Shown here: positions 15,528 to 16,541 of the stretch, one piece after another | Numbering within the stretch: the stretch's first letter is position 1 | Layout: each line of letters starts with the position of its first letter | Source of the DNA: Candidatus Poribacteria bacterium | Lineage (GTDB): Bacteria > Poribacteria > WGA-4E > UBA9662 | Length of the DNA: 16,541 nucleotides | NCBI GenBank assembly: GCA_002699335.1 | Contig: PACG01000187.1 | Location: 2,751-19,291 of the forward strand | Direction: 5' to 3' | The notes under the pieces: generated by a model | The model's input: the letters and a program-made list of their open reading frames with translations, nothing else | Database searches by the model: none | What the model was told of the DNA's origin: nothing | Program-made: the position numbers and the translations under genes

Positions 15528-16389
15528 ATGAACGATGGATCGACAACAGCGGAGAGAAAGGGCTTCCGGTTGAGACCGGACGAACTAGCTCAGTCGGTAC
15601 GTGACGGCTACATCGTCCGCCAGAACGTATTTATGGCGGAGGAGAACGACATGCTCTGTCAGGTAGCAGAAGATATCGTCGATGGCAAGCGACCGTTCCC
15701 TTCAGAACATATTGCCCAGAATTCTCTGGCAAGAAACGGTGAAGTAGAACGGTCGGGAATTTATGCCATGCATAAAATCCATCATCCGAGTTGCTATTGC
15801 CAGGAGTTCCTCGTTCGGATGCGAGATCTACGCTTAACATCCTCTCTGATCAATCTTTTGGGACCGGATATCCTGGGTATCAACAATCTCTTCATCTGGA
15901 AAGCACCGGAGATCGGACTGGGTTTCCCCTGGCATCAGGACAAGTACTACTTCCGCCGTCGGTTCAGGACAGAGACGACAGTCGGCACATGGACCGCCAT
16001 AGACACTGCCGATCAGGAAAACGGCTGTCTCCATGTCATCTCCGTAGCCACAAAAGCCATCACAAAAGTAATATCTTCGAACACGATGACCTCGAGGGTT
16101 CGCAACAGAAGGAGTTCAAGCTGGCACGAGGGGTTCGCGACGTAGATGGCGTGCCGGTGGAGGTCCAGCCCGGTGCCGTCATCTGGTTCCATCGCCATCT
16201 AATCCACAAAAGTACAACAATCACAGCCAATGCTTCCGCCGTAGCTACGTCGCCCACTATCTTAGCGCAAAGGCGGAATGGTCTTTTCCCGACCAAGCTG
16301 GTCGAGGTCAGCCTGTAATGTGGATTGGCAGCAGAACATTCCCCGGTAAAGCCCACGAGGTAGAAAGGGATGTGTTGTCGATCCTCTAA
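15528..16389 (+). pseudogene. Frameshifted phytanoyl-CoA dioxygenase family (PhyH) gene
   Basis: A strong AGGAGA (15517-15522) precedes the ATG at 15528. The first frame is fully sensible to about 16043, including the iron-binding His136-x-Asp138 in FPWHQDKYYF and then TWTAIDTADQENGCLHVI. Near 16045 the text moves to another frame (RSHKSHHKSNIFEHDDLEG, VPVEVQPGAVIWFHRHLIHK) with the distal iron His (16205-16207). Near 16236 it moves again to RRSYVAHYLSAKAEW (with the Arg expected to bind 2-oxoglutarate) and ends at the TAA 16387-16389. Each jump equals the loss of one base (or gain of two). Joined, it is a normal-length PhyH protein of about 285 residues with all ligands kept, so inactivation looks recent, or these are sequencing indels. 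It would be a cytoplasmic Fe(II)/2-oxoglutarate oxygenase of unknown substrate. It follows the MR/MLE remnant and precedes a Rossmann-fold gene in the same orientation. Confidence 0.82.
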
Positions 16390-16433
16390 TCAACTTAACA
16401 CCTTTTCCTGGATATCTGAAAAAGGAGAAAGCA

Positions 16434-16541
16434 GTGAGTCTGAATAAAATACTGGTAACCGGTGCTACCGGTAGACTTGGCGCTAACGTCGTCAAACAGG
16501 CACTGGACAATGGTTATCAGGTCCGCGCTTTGCGGATTCCC
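16434..16541 (+). CDS. NAD(P)-binding Rossmann-fold protein, probably NAD-dependent epimerase/dehydratase (partial)
   Basis: A GTG start at 16434 is preceded by AAAGGAGAAA (16421-16430) at the right distance. The visible 36 codons give NKILVTGATGRLGANVVKQ followed by GYQVRALRIP. The TGATGRLG glycine-rich turn and the Arg after the second strand are typical of extended/atypical short-chain dehydrogenases (epimerase, NmrA-like). The gene is cut by the window edge, so substrate and family cannot be fixed. It starts 44 nt after the PhyH pseudogene and probably belonged to the same operon. The visible part has no defect. Confidence 0.75.
   Translation, partial: MSLNKILVTGATGRLGANVVKQALDNGYQVRALRIP

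Noticed and set aside
1..16541. Stop-codon reassignment or programmed frameshifting as an explanation for the interrupted genes
   Set aside because: TAG, TGA and frameshifts all occur, many per gene and at no common slippery site, while neighbouring intact genes use normal codes and stops.
1..16541. Sigma-54 -24/-12 promoter elements
   Set aside because: Several TGGCAC words were found (for example near 1711, 12213, 12984 and 16122), but none is followed at the right distance by TTGC.
1..16541. CRISPR arrays, tRNA or rRNA genes, prophage or defence genes
   Set aside because: No regularly spaced repeats, no tRNA-like T-arm consensus and no phage or defence protein motif were seen on either strand.

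Overview
The window looks like a bacterial chromosome segment from a heterotroph undergoing gene loss. The mix of gene families fits a Candidatus Poribacteria-like (often sponge-associated) genome: two phytanoyl-CoA dioxygenases, a mandelate racemase/muconate lactonizing (MR/MLE) enzyme, a secreted sulfatase-modifying-factor (FGE)-fold protein, DUF5060-type and GH5-like glycoside hydrolases, and a likely amino-acid-oxidase-family flavoenzyme. The taxon is inferred from gene content only; no rRNA or tRNA gene is visible.

Layout. (1) 1-2716: two head-to-tail, heavily broken glycoside hydrolase genes and a third secreted-protein remnant, all on the + strand. (2) 2717-3450: non-coding, with one perfect 12-bp hairpin. 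(3) 3451-10620: an island of six intact genes. Three lie on the minus strand as a compact unit (GNAT acetyltransferase, then sugar-phosphate isomerase/epimerase-like protein, then DUF58 protein). Three lie on the plus strand (secreted FGE-fold protein, methionyl-tRNA synthetase metG, and a GAF-AAA+-Fis sigma-54-dependent activator). The two units diverge from a short region (about 5742-5839) holding recognisable sigma-70-type promoters on both strands. (4) 10621-16389: a second decay zone with a PhyH dioxygenase, a probable FAD oxidoreductase, a DUF1295 membrane protein, an internally deleted IS1182-like element with both terminal inverted repeats still present, an MR/MLE enzyme and a second PhyH dioxygenase. 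All are broken by frameshifts and/or stop codons. (5) 16434-16541: the intact start of an NAD(P)-binding Rossmann protein, cut by the window edge.

How the parts relate. The intact island carries translation (metG), regulation and small housekeeping enzymes. The broken genes on both sides belong to catabolism of exogenous carbon: polysaccharide hydrolysis, acid-sugar metabolism, and oxidation of small molecules or lipids. Several premature stops sit at apparent Trp codons, as expected from G:C to A:T transitions. I see no CRISPR array, prophage, defence island or biosynthetic cluster, and no convincing new multi-gene system. The most notable signal is this sharp contrast between preserved and decaying genes.
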